Origin: CABQCM01 sp965145485
GTDB lineage: Bacteria > Bacillota > Clostridia > Oscillospirales > Acutalibacteraceae
Assembly: GCA_965145485.1 (NCBI GenBank)
Contig: CBCTCU010000036.1
Span: 1 to 28,838 of the forward strand
Direction: 5' to 3'
DNA: 28,838 nucleotides
The notes under the pieces were generated by a model. The model searched no databases. It was not told the DNA's origin and saw only the letters and a program-made list of their open reading frames with translations. A program made the translations under genes and the position numbers. The stretch's first letter is position 1; each line of letters begins with the position of its first letter. Positions 8,085 to 14,737 of this stretch are shown here, piece by piece.

Positions 8085-8240
8085 ATGAGAGCAATAAAGG
8101 AGGGGGAACTTTTCTTCTAAAACTCTGCCGGTACAAAGATTTCCGTACGGGCTTGGCAAAGAAAGTATCGCGAATGTGTTGCGGATGCCCGAGTAGGGCC
8201 AAAGCAGCGGGATCAAATAACGACAAGGGGTTTCTGATCG
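8085..8240 (+). ncRNA. Candidate structured RNA or leader upstream of the DUF6514-like gene
   Basis: An unusually purine-rich, non-coding stretch starting near AAAGGAGGGGG (8094-8104) and ending at the next gene. Several stems can be drawn. GAT-g-CCCG (8184-8191) pairs with CGGGATC (8208-8214) around a 16-base loop AGTAGGGCCAAAGCAG. ATCGC pairs with GCGGAT just upstream. GCTTGGC near 8153 can pair with GCCAAAGC inside the 16-base loop, giving a possible pseudoknot. The element has the look of a conserved clostridial RNA; a raiA-type RNA is one candidate but I cannot confirm the class. Boundaries are approximate. Confidence 0.35.
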
Positions 8241-8241
8241 A

Positions 8242-8490
8242 ATGGTTGAAACGGAGATAATTTTCGAAGTCATCGAACAAAATCTGCATTTTCCCGATAT
8301 GGATGGTAGCCGGACCTTTGGTATCAGGGCTTATGTCCTGACGCCGGACGGCCCGGTCGAGGAGGAGGTCGTCCATGACATTTCCTCCGACCGCAGCAGG
8401 ATGGAGGCCTTTGCCAGGTGGTGCGCGCAGGGTGGGATTCACCCGAAGCATTTACTGGGATTGGTGGAAGATGAGTTCGATTTGGAATAA
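8242..8490 (+). CDS. Small DUF6514-like protein
   Basis: An 82-aa acidic protein of unknown function. It begins with a beta-rich stretch (TEIIFEVIEQN), continues with a FGIRAYVLTPDG segment and VVHDISSDRSRMEAFARWC, and ends in HLLGLVEDEFDLE. This closing pattern, a helix followed by P-x-HLL-x-x-VED, is what I associate with the DUF6514 family common in clostridia. The start ATG is preceded by a modest AAGGGG ten bases upstream. It is followed directly by a terminator and preceded by the candidate structured RNA, so it is probably a single-gene unit. Family assignment is from memory of the pattern, not a search. Confidence 0.7.
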   Translation: MVETEIIFEVIEQNLHFPDMDGSRTFGIRAYVLTPDGPVEEEVVHDISSDRSRMEAFARWCAQGGIHPKHLLGLVEDEFDLE

Positions 8491-8523
8491 AGCCTGACGG
8501 TTCGTTCCAAGACATGAAAATAG

Positions 8524-8562
8524 GGCGCGATACGATTCTTTCGTATCGCGCCTTATTTTTGT
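8524..8562 (+). terminator. Rho-independent terminator of the DUF6514-like gene
   Basis: Twelve-bp perfect stem GGCGCGATACGA (8524-8535) with TCGTATCGCGCC (8541-8552), loop TTCTT, then TTATTTTTGT. Confidence 0.88.
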
Positions 8563-8570
8563 ATGCTGAG

Positions 8571-8676
8571 ACAAAACAACCCCGAAGTTCTACCGGGGGG
8601 CGATAGGCTTTCCCAAAAAGCCAATATCATACCATCCAAAATGACCGGGCACTGCTGGTAAGATTGCTGACCAGCA
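8571..8676 (-). terminator. Minus-strand terminator preceded by two more hairpins
   Basis: Reading leftwards, TGCTGGT/ACCAGCA (8670-8676 with 8653-8659) and GGCTTT/AAAGCC (8617-8622 with 8606-8611) are followed by CCCCG/CGGGG (8594-8598 with 8580-8584), which runs into GTTGTTTTGT. The last is a plausible rho-independent terminator for the transcript coming from the metalloregulator gene. It faces the plus-strand terminator at 8524-8562 (convergent genes). Confidence 0.55.
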
Positions 8677-9060
8677 AACAGGAGGGAGTCATACAATGGA
8701 GGAGTGAATCTCACGTCCCATGAGTGGACAAGCTCTTGCTGGGAGAAGCCACCCGTTGGCGCTAGGGAGTGTATCGGGGTAGCGAGGCGCTTGTGGAAGT
8801 TTGCAATATCCTTGCATAGGCCTGCCTGTATATGTTTTGTAAGCTTGCATACCATGCGTCTGATGCGCCGTTGCGCTTGCTTTACCGGATTTTTCAGGCT
8901 GGTTACGCCGTGGTCAGAAACGGTGTTACAATCGATGGTTCGCCCGCTCGCTTTGGCAGGGGCGGACCAAGGGATATCACAAAACAATCCAACGATGCTT
9001 GAGGTACCGTCATGGTGGGAAGGCGGGGGCAAAAGCGATCCCGGATCACTGCGCCGCGCC
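8677..9060. other. Non-coding 3' region downstream of the metalloregulator gene
   Basis: About 380 bases between the regulator's stop and the terminator hairpins. Frames of 130-200 codons exist on both strands but lack a ribosome binding site, a family pattern and credible composition. It may be a long 3' untranslated region, a small RNA or a decayed gene. Confidence 0.4.
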
Positions 9061-9462
9061 CTATCTGAGCTCGCTCCCATACCCTGTGGATTCTGTGCTT
9101 TTTGACTGCGCATGGCGCTTGATCGCATCAAAGGTTTCGGGGCTGATGACATGTTCAATACGGCAGGCGTCCTCCGCTGCGGTTTCAGGACTAACGCCCA
9201 GCGAAACCAGCCAGTCGGTAAAGAGGGTATGACGTTCGTAAATCATCTCGGCAATCTTAAGCCCCGATTCGGTCAGGGAAATGAACCCGTTGGCATCGAC
9301 CTGGATATAGCCGTTTTCTCTGAGATTTTTCATAGCAACGCTGACGCTGGGCTTGGAAAACTCCAGCTCGTTGACAATATCGATGGAACGGACCGAGCCT
9401 TTGCGCCGATGGAGTATGAGTATGGTTTCCAGATAGTTTTCAGCGGATTCGTGTATTTTCAT
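9061..9462 (-). CDS. DtxR-family metal-dependent transcriptional repressor (two-domain)
   Basis: A 133-aa regulator with an N-terminal winged helix (residues 1-65, recognition helix around FSKPSVSVAMKNL) and a helical metal-binding/dimerisation domain. It lacks the SH3-like third domain of DtxR/IdeR, so it has MntR-like length. Aligned with known family members, its metal-site residues are Asn9, Glu12, His78, Cys100, Glu103 and His104. The Cys-x-x-Glu-His pattern is that of iron-sensing DtxR (Cys102, Glu105, His106) and not MntR (Glu99, Glu102, His103). It therefore probably controls iron or manganese uptake; the metal is not settled. The ATG follows AGGGGG by seven bases. No transporter gene adjoins it, so its targets lie elsewhere. 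Confidence 0.9.
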   Translation of the reverse strand: MKIHESAENYLETILILHRRKGSVRSIDIVNELEFSKPSVSVAMKNLRENGYIQVDANGFISLTESGLKIAEMIYERHTLFTDWLVSLGVSPETAAEDACRIEHVISPETFDAIKRHAQSKSTESTGYGSELR

Positions 9463-9552
9463 CGATACTACCCCCTATATTCTGTGTTGCCGTGCCACAT
9501 GGTTTTTCTGTCGATTTTGTTGGGTGGGACGTTTCCTATGCTCGCCTATAGA

Positions 9553-9580
9553 TTCAATAATCTTCCCTGGCCCTTATACT
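9553..9580 (+). promoter_or_regulatory. Possible promoter upstream of the hairpin repeat array
   Basis: TTCAAT (9553-9558), 16 bases, TATACT (9575-9580). Only a moderate match; noted because the downstream repeat array ends in a terminator-like hairpin on the same strand. Confidence 0.3.
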
Positions 9581-9646
9581 GGGATCAGCATAATACACCT
9601 TTCGCCAAAGTGTGCGGGCATGTTAGAATTAGCGCCTGACAGAGTG

Positions 9647-9973
9647 TGCACATGGCCTCAGGCTGGTGCTTAAAATTCGAGTATCATAGCCAATGATGCC
9701 ATGAACACATAGTGTGAATGGTATCATATGCACATGGCCGTAGGTCCCTGCTTAAAATCACAGTATCATAGCCGCTTGCGGCTATGATGCCATGAACACG
9801 TAGTGCGAATGGTATCATATGCACATGGCCGTAGGTCCCTGCTTAAAATCACAGTATCATAGCCGCTTGCGGCTATGATGCCATGAACACGTAGTGTGAA
9901 TGGTATCATATGCACATGGCCGTAGGCCCGTGCTCAAAATCAAAGTATAATAGCCGCTTGCGGCTATTATACC
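9647..9973 (+). repeat. Four-unit tandem array of hairpin-forming ~91-bp repeats
   Basis: Units begin with TGCACATGGCC at 9647, 9729, 9820 and 9911. Units 2 and 3 are 91 bases and nearly identical; unit 1 is 82 bases because the hairpin tip is missing; unit 4 stops after its hairpin. Each full unit carries ATCATAGCCG-CTTG-CGGCTATGAT (9765-9788 and 9856-9879). Unit 4 has GTATAATAGCCG-CTTG-CGGCTATTATAC (9945-9972), in which both arms have changed together. A second inverted repeat, ATGCCAT with ATGGTAT, joins neighbouring units. Confidence 0.85.
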
Positions 9974-9975
9974 AC

Positions 9976-10010
9976 ATTGTCTTCGGGTTAGACAATCCAT
10001 TTTGGTTTTT
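9976..10010 (+). terminator. Terminator-like hairpin after the repeat array
   Basis: ATTGTCT (9976-9982) pairs perfectly with AGACAAT (9990-9996), followed by CCATTTTGGTTTTT. No plus-strand gene precedes it, which suggests that the repeat array itself is transcribed. Confidence 0.5.
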
Positions 10011-10131
10011 CAGTGACCGTTGCCGCAAACTGGCATAGACTGATAAAGGGAAGGCGGAAAGGCGCCCGGTGGCAGGTGACGGCCTGCCCGTGGGGAGCCG
10101 GACGCCCAACGCTTTCCTTTCTCATATACGT

Positions 10132-10250
10132 CCGCGGGAGAGGATTCTCCCGCGGGCACGGATGAGGGACTCATCCATATGGATGCCCCCGATTTCAGAG
10201 AGGGATGGGCGCCGGTGGTATGCCGGCGCTCATTTCCTTTGGCGCCGGCA
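10132..10250. repeat. Cluster of four strong inverted repeats in the spacer downstream of the TIGR04076-like gene
   Basis: CCGCGGGAG/CTCCCGCGG (10132-10140 with 10147-10155) and GGATGAG/CTCATCC (10160-10166 with 10170-10176) stand side by side. GCGCCGG (10209-10215) can pair with CCGGCGC (10223-10229), or TGCCGGCGC (10221-10229) can pair with GCGCCGGCA (10242-10250); these two are mutually exclusive. None has a T run. They lie just beyond the 3' end of the mutY operon on its strand. Confidence 0.6.
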
Positions 10251-10281
10251 GCAATAGGGGCAAATCCCCTTCCAAGCGGTG

Positions 10282-10599
10282 TTATTTGCAAGCACCGCAG
10301 CATCGGCCTTTCCCTGACGGCAGGCGCTGCGCGCTCAGGCGAAATTGTATGCATGCGTCGGCACATGGAAAATCGATGGCGTACTCCTCGCGGCTGCCCT
10401 TTTGCTTAAAATTGCCCCCGCATCGTATGATTTCGCATAGCGTGTACAGCGTCGCCATCGTTTTGGGGCAGAATCCGGGCGGGCAGGCATATTCGCACGA
10501 AAAGGTATCCCCTGTCTCCAACCCAAGCCTGCATCGGCTTGCCTCCCCCTGAATCACGGCGATTTGAAATTCCCAATCTTCCTCAATCCATGGCTTCAT
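10282..10599 (-). CDS. Cysteine-rich TIGR04076-like protein
   Basis: A 105-aa protein of unknown function resembling the TIGR04076 family: a short beta strand (FQIAVIQGEASRC), a small helical middle part with CPPGFCPKTMATLYTLCEIIRCGGNF, and a closing strand that ends in a run like FPCADACIQFRLS. Eleven of 105 residues are cysteine (23, 35, 39, 44, 55, 60, 79, 83, 100, 101, 104), including a C-terminal CCGAC. That invites metal or Fe-S binding, but no ligand pattern is established. The ATG is three bases after the rnhA stop and uses AAAGGAAG inside rnhA, so it is translated from the mutY-rnhA message. Confidence 0.75.
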   Translation of the reverse strand: MKPWIEEDWEFQIAVIQGEASRCRLGLETGDTFSCEYACPPGFCPKTMATLYTLCEIIRCGGNFKQKGSREEYAIDFPCADACIQFRLSAQRLPSGKGRCCGACK

Positions 10600-10602
10600 T
10601 GC

Positions 10603-11067
10603 TCATTCTTCCTTTCGGCGGGGCTGCTTTTCGGCCGCCTTTTGCGCCGCCGATACCGCAAGACGGTCGCAGCGCTCGTTTTCCGGATGCCCCGCGTGCC
10701 CTTTTACCCAGTGGATCGTCACCTCGTGCTCCCCGAGCAGGAACAGCAGGCGGTCCCATAAATCGGCGTTGAGAGCGGGCTTTTTGTCGCTTTTGCGCCA
10801 GCCGTTGCGCTTCCAGCTTTTGGCCCAGCCCTTGTTGACCCCATTGGCGAGATATTGAGAGTCGGTGGTTACGCTGACCTGGCAGCGCTCCTTCAGGCAG
10901 GCGAGGCCCTCGATGAGGGCGGTCAGCTCCATGCGGTTGTTGGTGGTGGGGTTGTCCCCCCCGGACAGCTCCTTTTCATGGCCGTTGAACCGCAGGATGG
11001 TTCCCCAGCCGCCCGGCCCGGGGTTGCCCGAGCAGGCGCCGTCGCAAAACAGCTCTACCTTCTTCAC
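10603..11067 (-). CDS. rnhA: Ribonuclease HI
   Basis: Cytoplasmic endonuclease that cuts the RNA strand of RNA-DNA hybrids, for example at primers and R-loops. The 154-aa length is that of the bacterial single-domain enzyme. The catalytic set is complete: Asp9 (FCDGACSGNPGPGG), Glu47 (NNRMELTA), Asp69 (TTDSQY) and Asp134, with the flexible His124 in WVKGHAGH. The handle region (WAKSWKRNGWRKSDKKP) is present, as in E. coli. The start is GTG at 11067, one base after the mutY TGA, with AGGAGGA inside the end of mutY; the overlapping ATG there stops after two codons. Middle gene of a three-gene operon. Confidence 0.96.
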   Translation of the reverse strand: MKKVELFCDGACSGNPGPGGWGTILRFNGHEKELSGGDNPTTNNRMELTALIEGLACLKERCQVSVTTDSQYLANGVNKGWAKSWKRNGWRKSDKKPALNADLWDRLLFLLGEHEVTIHWVKGHAGHPENERCDRLAVSAAQKAAEKQPRRKEE

Positions 11068-11068
11068 G

Positions 11069-12145
11069 TCATTCCTCCTCTCTTCCGGGCGACCCGGAGA
11101 GTTTGTTCAGTACATGCTGCTTGTAGACCTTGAAGGCCGAGGCAACGGCGGTTTCTTCCGACAGACGCGCCGCATCCGCCCAGACGAGAGAATCCGGCAG
11201 GTCGCCGGTGGAGGCGGCCTCCCCCTCCAGGCTGGTCATATGCCACTCTACATGGGAAAAAATATGTTTGGCCTTTGGCCCCTTGGTGAGTTTGGATGCA
11301 TGGAGCCCGAGGCTGTGCAAAACGGCGCCGGCCTCGCCGGGGGACAACCTTCCGGATACCGAGGGAAATTCCCAAAGATTGGCCAGCAGCCCCTGCGGCG
11401 GCCGCTTGCGCAACGCCACGCGCCCCCCGCCATAGAGCAATAAGACGGTGCGTTCCTCCACCCGGCGCTGCTTTTTGGGGCTTTTGCGCGGCAGGCTTTC
11501 GGCCGTTCCATGCAGGTTTCCCTCGCATAGCGCTGCCAGCGGGCATTGGGAGCACAGCGGTTCCCCATTGGGCAGGCAGACGGTCGCCCCCAGCTCCATG
11601 AGCGCCTGGTTGAAATCCCCCGGACGATCCTCCGGCAGGATGCCGGCCACCGCCGCGGTGATATCCGAGCGAGTATTGCCGCGGTCGATCATCCGCTGGT
11701 CGTCGGTCACCCGGGTGATCACCCGGAGCACATTGCCGTCGACGCAGGGAACCCGAAGCCCGAAAGCGATCGACCCGATGGCGCCGGCCGTATACACCCC
11801 AACGCCCGGCAGGGAACACAGCGCTTCAAACGTTTCCGGTAGCTTCCCGCCATAGCGTTCCACCATGACTTTGGCGGCCTTTTGCAGGTTCCTGGCCCGG
11901 CTGTAATAGCCCAGCCCCTCCCAAAGCTTCAGCAGGCGTTCCTCATCGGCCTCGGCGAGCGCCCTGACGTCCGGCAGCTCGGCCAGAAACCGATGGTAAT
12001 AGCCGATGACCGCCTGCACGCGGGTTTGCTGGCACATGATTTCGGACAGCCAGATCGCATAGGGATCGCGCGTGCGCCGCCACGGCAGATCCCGCGCGCA
12101 CCGGTCGTACCAGTCGAGCAGGGGAGAGACGATGCGTTGGAGCAT
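11069..12145 (-). CDS. mutY: A/G-specific adenine glycosylase MutY
   Basis: DNA repair glycosylase that removes adenine mispaired with 8-oxoguanine. The 358-aa protein has the HhH-GPD domain with catalytic Glu35 (WLSEIMCQQT), helix-hairpin-helix LPGVGVYTAGA and Asp136 (VDGNVLR). A [4Fe-4S] cluster motif follows with Cys190, Cys198, Cys201 and Cys207; the first spacing is seven residues where E. coli MutY has six. The C-terminal half is a NUDIX-like 8-oxoG recognition domain with LLANLWEFPSV. The ATG follows AAAGGAGG by 11 bases. It is the first gene of mutY-rnhA-TIGR04076. A promoter was not clearly seen in the 377-base spacer upstream. Confidence 0.96.
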   Translation of the reverse strand: MLQRIVSPLLDWYDRCARDLPWRRTRDPYAIWLSEIMCQQTRVQAVIGYYHRFLAELPDVRALAEADEERLLKLWEGLGYYSRARNLQKAAKVMVERYGGKLPETFEALCSLPGVGVYTAGAIGSIAFGLRVPCVDGNVLRVITRVTDDQRMIDRGNTRSDITAAVAGILPEDRPGDFNQALMELGATVCLPNGEPLCSQCPLAALCEGNLHGTAESLPRKSPKKQRRVEERTVLLLYGGGRVALRKRPPQGLLANLWEFPSVSGRLSPGEAGAVLHSLGLHASKLTKGPKAKHIFSHVEWHMTSLEGEAASTGDLPDSLVWADAARLSEETAVASAFKVYKQHVLNKLSGSPGREEE

Positions 12146-12479
12146 ATGGGCGGAAGCCTCCTTTCGGGAGAATCAATGTGCGTTCTTTCTAAAGATGTAG
12201 GGGATAGTGCCGCAAGACAGAGCAACCATTCGGCCGTGCTTCCCACAGTAGGGCGGCTACGGTGGGGATCATGACTTGCCCGTGAAGCAAGCGGCCATGG
12301 CGATGTTGCCCGCGGCGTCCATATGGATTGGGTACGGACCGCTCCCATGGCCTAAAAAGACAGGCGGCGGGCGGTGAAACGGTGAGCCAAGCCCCCACGT
12401 CGAACGCGCATCTTGAACAAGGCGGAAAGGCATAACACCGACAGCGCCCCAGGACACTGTTTTTCCTGCCCTTGGAGTG
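12146..12479. other. Spacer between mutY and mrp without a recognisable gene
   Basis: Contains the mutY ribosome binding site at its left edge and borders the mrp terminator on the right. Short frames of 70-100 codons have no family pattern. No promoter of good quality was seen for mutY. Confidence 0.4.
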
Positions 12480-12517
12480 AAAACGTCCACGGCAATGCAA
12501 ATCGCCGTAGACGTTTT
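12480..12517 (-). terminator. Terminator of mrp
   Basis: Long stem: AAAACGTC-c-ACGGC (12480-12493) with GCCGT-a-GACGTTTT (12504-12517), one internal mismatch, five bases after the mrp stop. The T run is mostly part of the stem. Confidence 0.6.
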
Positions 12518-12522
12518 GTGTG

Positions 12523-13347
12523 TTACAGAGCTTCGATCACGTCAAGTGCTGGAATCAGAGCGTCGCACTGGTATTTTTCCACTTCTCCGCGGTCGCACAA
12601 CTCGGTCAGCCGCTGGTCCACCGGAAGCTGCGCCAGCACCGGAAGGCCGTATTCCAACGCGATTTCCTGCACGTGGCTTTCCCCAAAGATAGAGATGCGT
12701 TTCCCGCAGTCGGGGCAGGTCAAATAACTGTAGTTCTCAATCAGGCCGAGGATGGGGACGTCCATCATGCGGGCCATATTGACCGCCTTTTGCACGATCA
12801 TGCCGGCAAGCTCCTGCGGGGAGGTCACCACCACAATGCCGTCCACCGGGATGGACTGAAAGACCGTCAGCGGCACGTCGCCCGTCCCGGGCGGCATGTC
12901 GACAAACATGCAGTCAACCTCTTCCCACAGCACGTCCGACCAGAATTGTTTGACCGTTCCCGCAATGACCGGGCCGCGCCAGACGACCGGCGCGTTGACG
13001 TCCTCAAGCAGGAGGTTGACCGACATCACCGGGATCCCGGTGCGGGTGACGACGGGGAAGATCATGGAACCGTCCCCTTTCGCCTTCTCGGTCAGGCCAA
13101 ACATTTTGGGAATAGAAGGGCCGGTGACGTCCGCGTCCAGAATGGCGGCGCGATGCCCTCTGCGGGAATAGGCGCATGCCAGCATGGAGGTCACAGAGGA
13201 TTTTCCCACCCCTCCTTTGCCGCTGACCACGGCGACGACCCGGTCGACACGGCTCATTTCGTTCAGCGGCTCGAGCAGGCTTTGCGGCCCGGTTCTCTGC
13301 GCGCAGTCCTGCCCGCAGCCTTCGCAGTTATGATCGCATTCACTCAT
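12523..13347 (-). CDS. mrp: Mrp/NBP35 family ATP-binding Fe-S cluster carrier
   Basis: Cytoplasmic P-loop ATPase that assembles and transfers [4Fe-4S] clusters to apoproteins. The 274-aa form starts at the ATG at 13347; the frame is open further upstream but GGAGGG and the cysteine-rich start MSECDHNC favour this site. Residues 4, 8, 11 and 15 form an N-terminal CX3CX2CX3C cluster of the NBP35 type. A deviant Walker A SGKGGVGKSS spans 42-51, DADVTGPSIP follows, and Cys211-x-x-Cys214 (TCPDCGK) is the cluster-bridging pair. There is no DUF59 domain at the N-terminus, unlike B. subtilis SalA/Mrp. Monocistronic, with a strong promoter and a terminator. Confidence 0.93.
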   Translation of the reverse strand: MSECDHNCEGCGQDCAQRTGPQSLLEPLNEMSRVDRVVAVVSGKGGVGKSSVTSMLACAYSRRGHRAAILDADVTGPSIPKMFGLTEKAKGDGSMIFPVVTRTGIPVMSVNLLLEDVNAPVVWRGPVIAGTVKQFWSDVLWEEVDCMFVDMPPGTGDVPLTVFQSIPVDGIVVVTSPQELAGMIVQKAVNMARMMDVPILGLIENYSYLTCPDCGKRISIFGESHVQEIALEYGLPVLAQLPVDQRLTELCDRGEVEKYQCDALIPALDVIEAL

Positions 13348-13392
13348 TGGCTTTTTCACCCTCCACATCACGCAAGGGCTTCCCCTGCGCTG

Positions 13393-13431
13393 CAATAGTC
13401 CTATTGTAACAGATGCCCGCCGGTATTGCAA
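13393..13431 (-). promoter_or_regulatory. Sigma-A promoter of mrp with an inverted repeat over the -10/start region
   Basis: On the minus strand TTGCAA (13431-13426), 17 bases, TACAAT (13408-13403). The inverted repeat CAATAG-TC-CTATTG (13393-13406) covers the end of the -10 box and the predicted start, a possible repressor site. Confidence 0.75.
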
Positions 13432-13506
13432 GCGATAGCGCCATCTTGTTTTCGTTGTAATCGCATGGCAATCGACCCCTGCTTTTATTTTGTTCCAGTT
13501 TGTCCG

Positions 13507-13534
13507 CACCATACGGGACAAGATTCATAGAATG
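13507..13534 (+). promoter_or_regulatory. Possible mother-cell (sigma-E/sigma-K) promoter of cotJ
   Basis: CATAGAAT (13526-13533) resembles the CATA-nnn-T -10 element of sigma-E and sigma-K promoters, and CACC (13507-13510) sits 15 bases before it as a sigma-K-like -35. No sigma-A promoter of quality is seen. cotJ is sigma-E dependent in Bacillus, which fits. Confidence 0.4.
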
Positions 13535-13573
13535 CTAATAGACCCACAAAACCGAGAAAGGAGATTGCTGTCA

Positions 13574-13780
13574 ATGCAATACAACAATGCGCCTGCCTGG
13601 CGCACCGAACGGCCCGGCGCCACCATGAGCCGGTTCCCCGCCGAAACCCCTCCGGCGATGGCATACGTTCCCTTTCAGATGGAAATGGCTACCTATCCGC
13701 CCGAGGAAGCACTGTGCGTGGGAACCCTCTTTCCGGTACTTGACAAGCCCTTTACGGGAAAGCGGGGTGTTCTCCGATGA
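13574..13780 (+). CDS. cotJA: Spore coat protein CotJA
   Basis: A 68-aa proline-rich coat-associated protein. The conserved core is YPPEEALCVGTLFPVLDKP, the Y-x-P-x-EAL-x-x-GTLFP-x-L pattern of CotJA. The ATG at 13574 is chosen because AAAGGAGAT lies nine bases upstream; the frame is open for 28 more codons. It is the first gene of cotJABC and overlaps cotJB by four bases (ATGA), so the two are translationally coupled. Confidence 0.88.
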   Translation: MQYNNAPAWRTERPGATMSRFPAETPPAMAYVPFQMEMATYPPEEALCVGTLFPVLDKPFTGKRGVLR

Positions 13781-14097
13781 GTGAGATGCCCAGCCGTCCC
13801 TCCAAGCCCGACTGCCCCACAACAGGAGGCGCTTGCAGCTGCGATTGCCAGGCCCTGCTCAAACGGCTTTCGGCCGCGCAGTTTGCTGCTTTTGAGCTGC
13901 ACCTTCTGCTGGACACCCATCCCAACGACCCCGCTATCCTCGATGAGTACCGTAAATACGACCGCATGGCCCAGATGCTCCGCGAAGAATACGAACAGAA
14001 GTGCGGGCTGCTGCGTCCCTCGGATCAATATGGCGACGGACGCTGGGAATGGACCGATGCTCCATGGCCCTGGGATCTCTGTAAGGAGGAAAAGTAG
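13777..14097 (+). CDS. cotJB: Spore coat protein CotJB
   Basis: A 106-aa inner-coat protein. It has the family's helical core (LLKRLSAAQFAAFELHLLLDTHPNDPAIL), the EYEQKCGLL segment and the tryptophan-rich tail WEWTDAPWPWDL. An N-terminal cysteine-containing stretch (CPTTGGACSCDC) is longer than I expect for the family. The ATG overlaps the cotJA stop. It works with CotJA and CotJC in the spore coat. Confidence 0.93.
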   Translation: MSEMPSRPSKPDCPTTGGACSCDCQALLKRLSAAQFAAFELHLLLDTHPNDPAILDEYRKYDRMAQMLREEYEQKCGLLRPSDQYGDGRWEWTDAPWPWDLCKEEK

Positions 14098-14099
14098 GC

Positions 14100-14696
14100 A
14101 TGTTTAGTTATGAAAAGAAACTGCAATATCCCGTGAAAATATGCAATCCCAACCCCGCCCTGGCCAAGGTTATTATCTCACAGTATGGCGGCCCGCACGG
14201 CGAGCTGGGCGCCAGTCTGCGTTATCTTAGCCAGCGCTTTGCCATGCCCTATCCCGAACTCAAGGGCCTGCTTACCGATATCGGTACCGAAGAACTTGGA
14301 CACCTGGAGATGGTGGGAGCGATCGTTTATCAGCTCACCCGTAACTTAACGCCCGAGCAGATAAAGAAATCCGGTTTCGATACCTATTTTGTCGATCATA
14401 CGACCGGAGTGTATCCTGTGGCGGCTTCGGGCGAAAGCTTCAGCGCCAATACCATTGCCGTCACCGGAGATGTTATTACCGATCTCACGGAGGATCTCGC
14501 TGCGGAACAGAAAGCCAGAACCACGTACGATAATATTCTGCGGCTGGCCGACGATCCCGACGTGAAAGACGCGATCAAATTCCTGCGTCAGCGTGAAGTG
14601 GTGCACTTTCAGCGCTTCGGCGAGGGCCTGCGCTTAGCGCAGGATCGCCTGGACGCCAAAAACTTCTATGCCTTTAACCCTGCGTTTGACAAATAA
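14100..14696 (+). CDS. cotJC: Spore coat manganese catalase CotJC
   Basis: Dimanganese catalase of 198 aa that breaks down hydrogen peroxide at the spore surface. The four-helix ferritin-like fold carries the expected ligands: Glu35 (HGELGASL), Glu65 and His68 (GTEELGHLEM), Glu136 (AAEQKART) and His169 (REVVHFQRF). The ATG follows AAGGAGG and starts two bases after the cotJB stop. It is the last gene of the operon; a strong terminator follows. Confidence 0.95.
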   Translation: MFSYEKKLQYPVKICNPNPALAKVIISQYGGPHGELGASLRYLSQRFAMPYPELKGLLTDIGTEELGHLEMVGAIVYQLTRNLTPEQIKKSGFDTYFVDHTTGVYPVAASGESFSANTIAVTGDVITDLTEDLAAEQKARTTYDNILRLADDPDVKDAIKFLRQREVVHFQRFGEGLRLAQDRLDAKNFYAFNPAFDK

Positions 14697-14708
14697 TACG
14701 TTTTTTCT

Positions 14709-14737
14709 GGCCGGGAGAACATCCCGGCCTTTTTTTA
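14709..14737 (+). terminator. Rho-independent terminator of cotJABC
   Basis: GGCCGGGA (14709-14716) pairs with TCCCGGCC (14722-14729) across GAACA, followed by eight T. Confidence 0.92.

Noticed and set aside
8704..9105. A 133-codon plus-strand frame opposite the 3' side of the metalloregulator
   Set aside because: GTG start with no properly spaced ribosome binding site, odd composition rich in Cys and Trp, and it overlaps the real minus-strand gene.
9647..9973. Reading the repeat array as a CRISPR array
   Set aside because: There are no unique spacers between constant repeats; whole 91-base units are duplicated, and no cas genes are present.
12269..12490. A 73-codon minus-strand frame between mrp and mutY
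   Set aside because: It overlaps the mrp terminator and has no ribosome binding site or family pattern.
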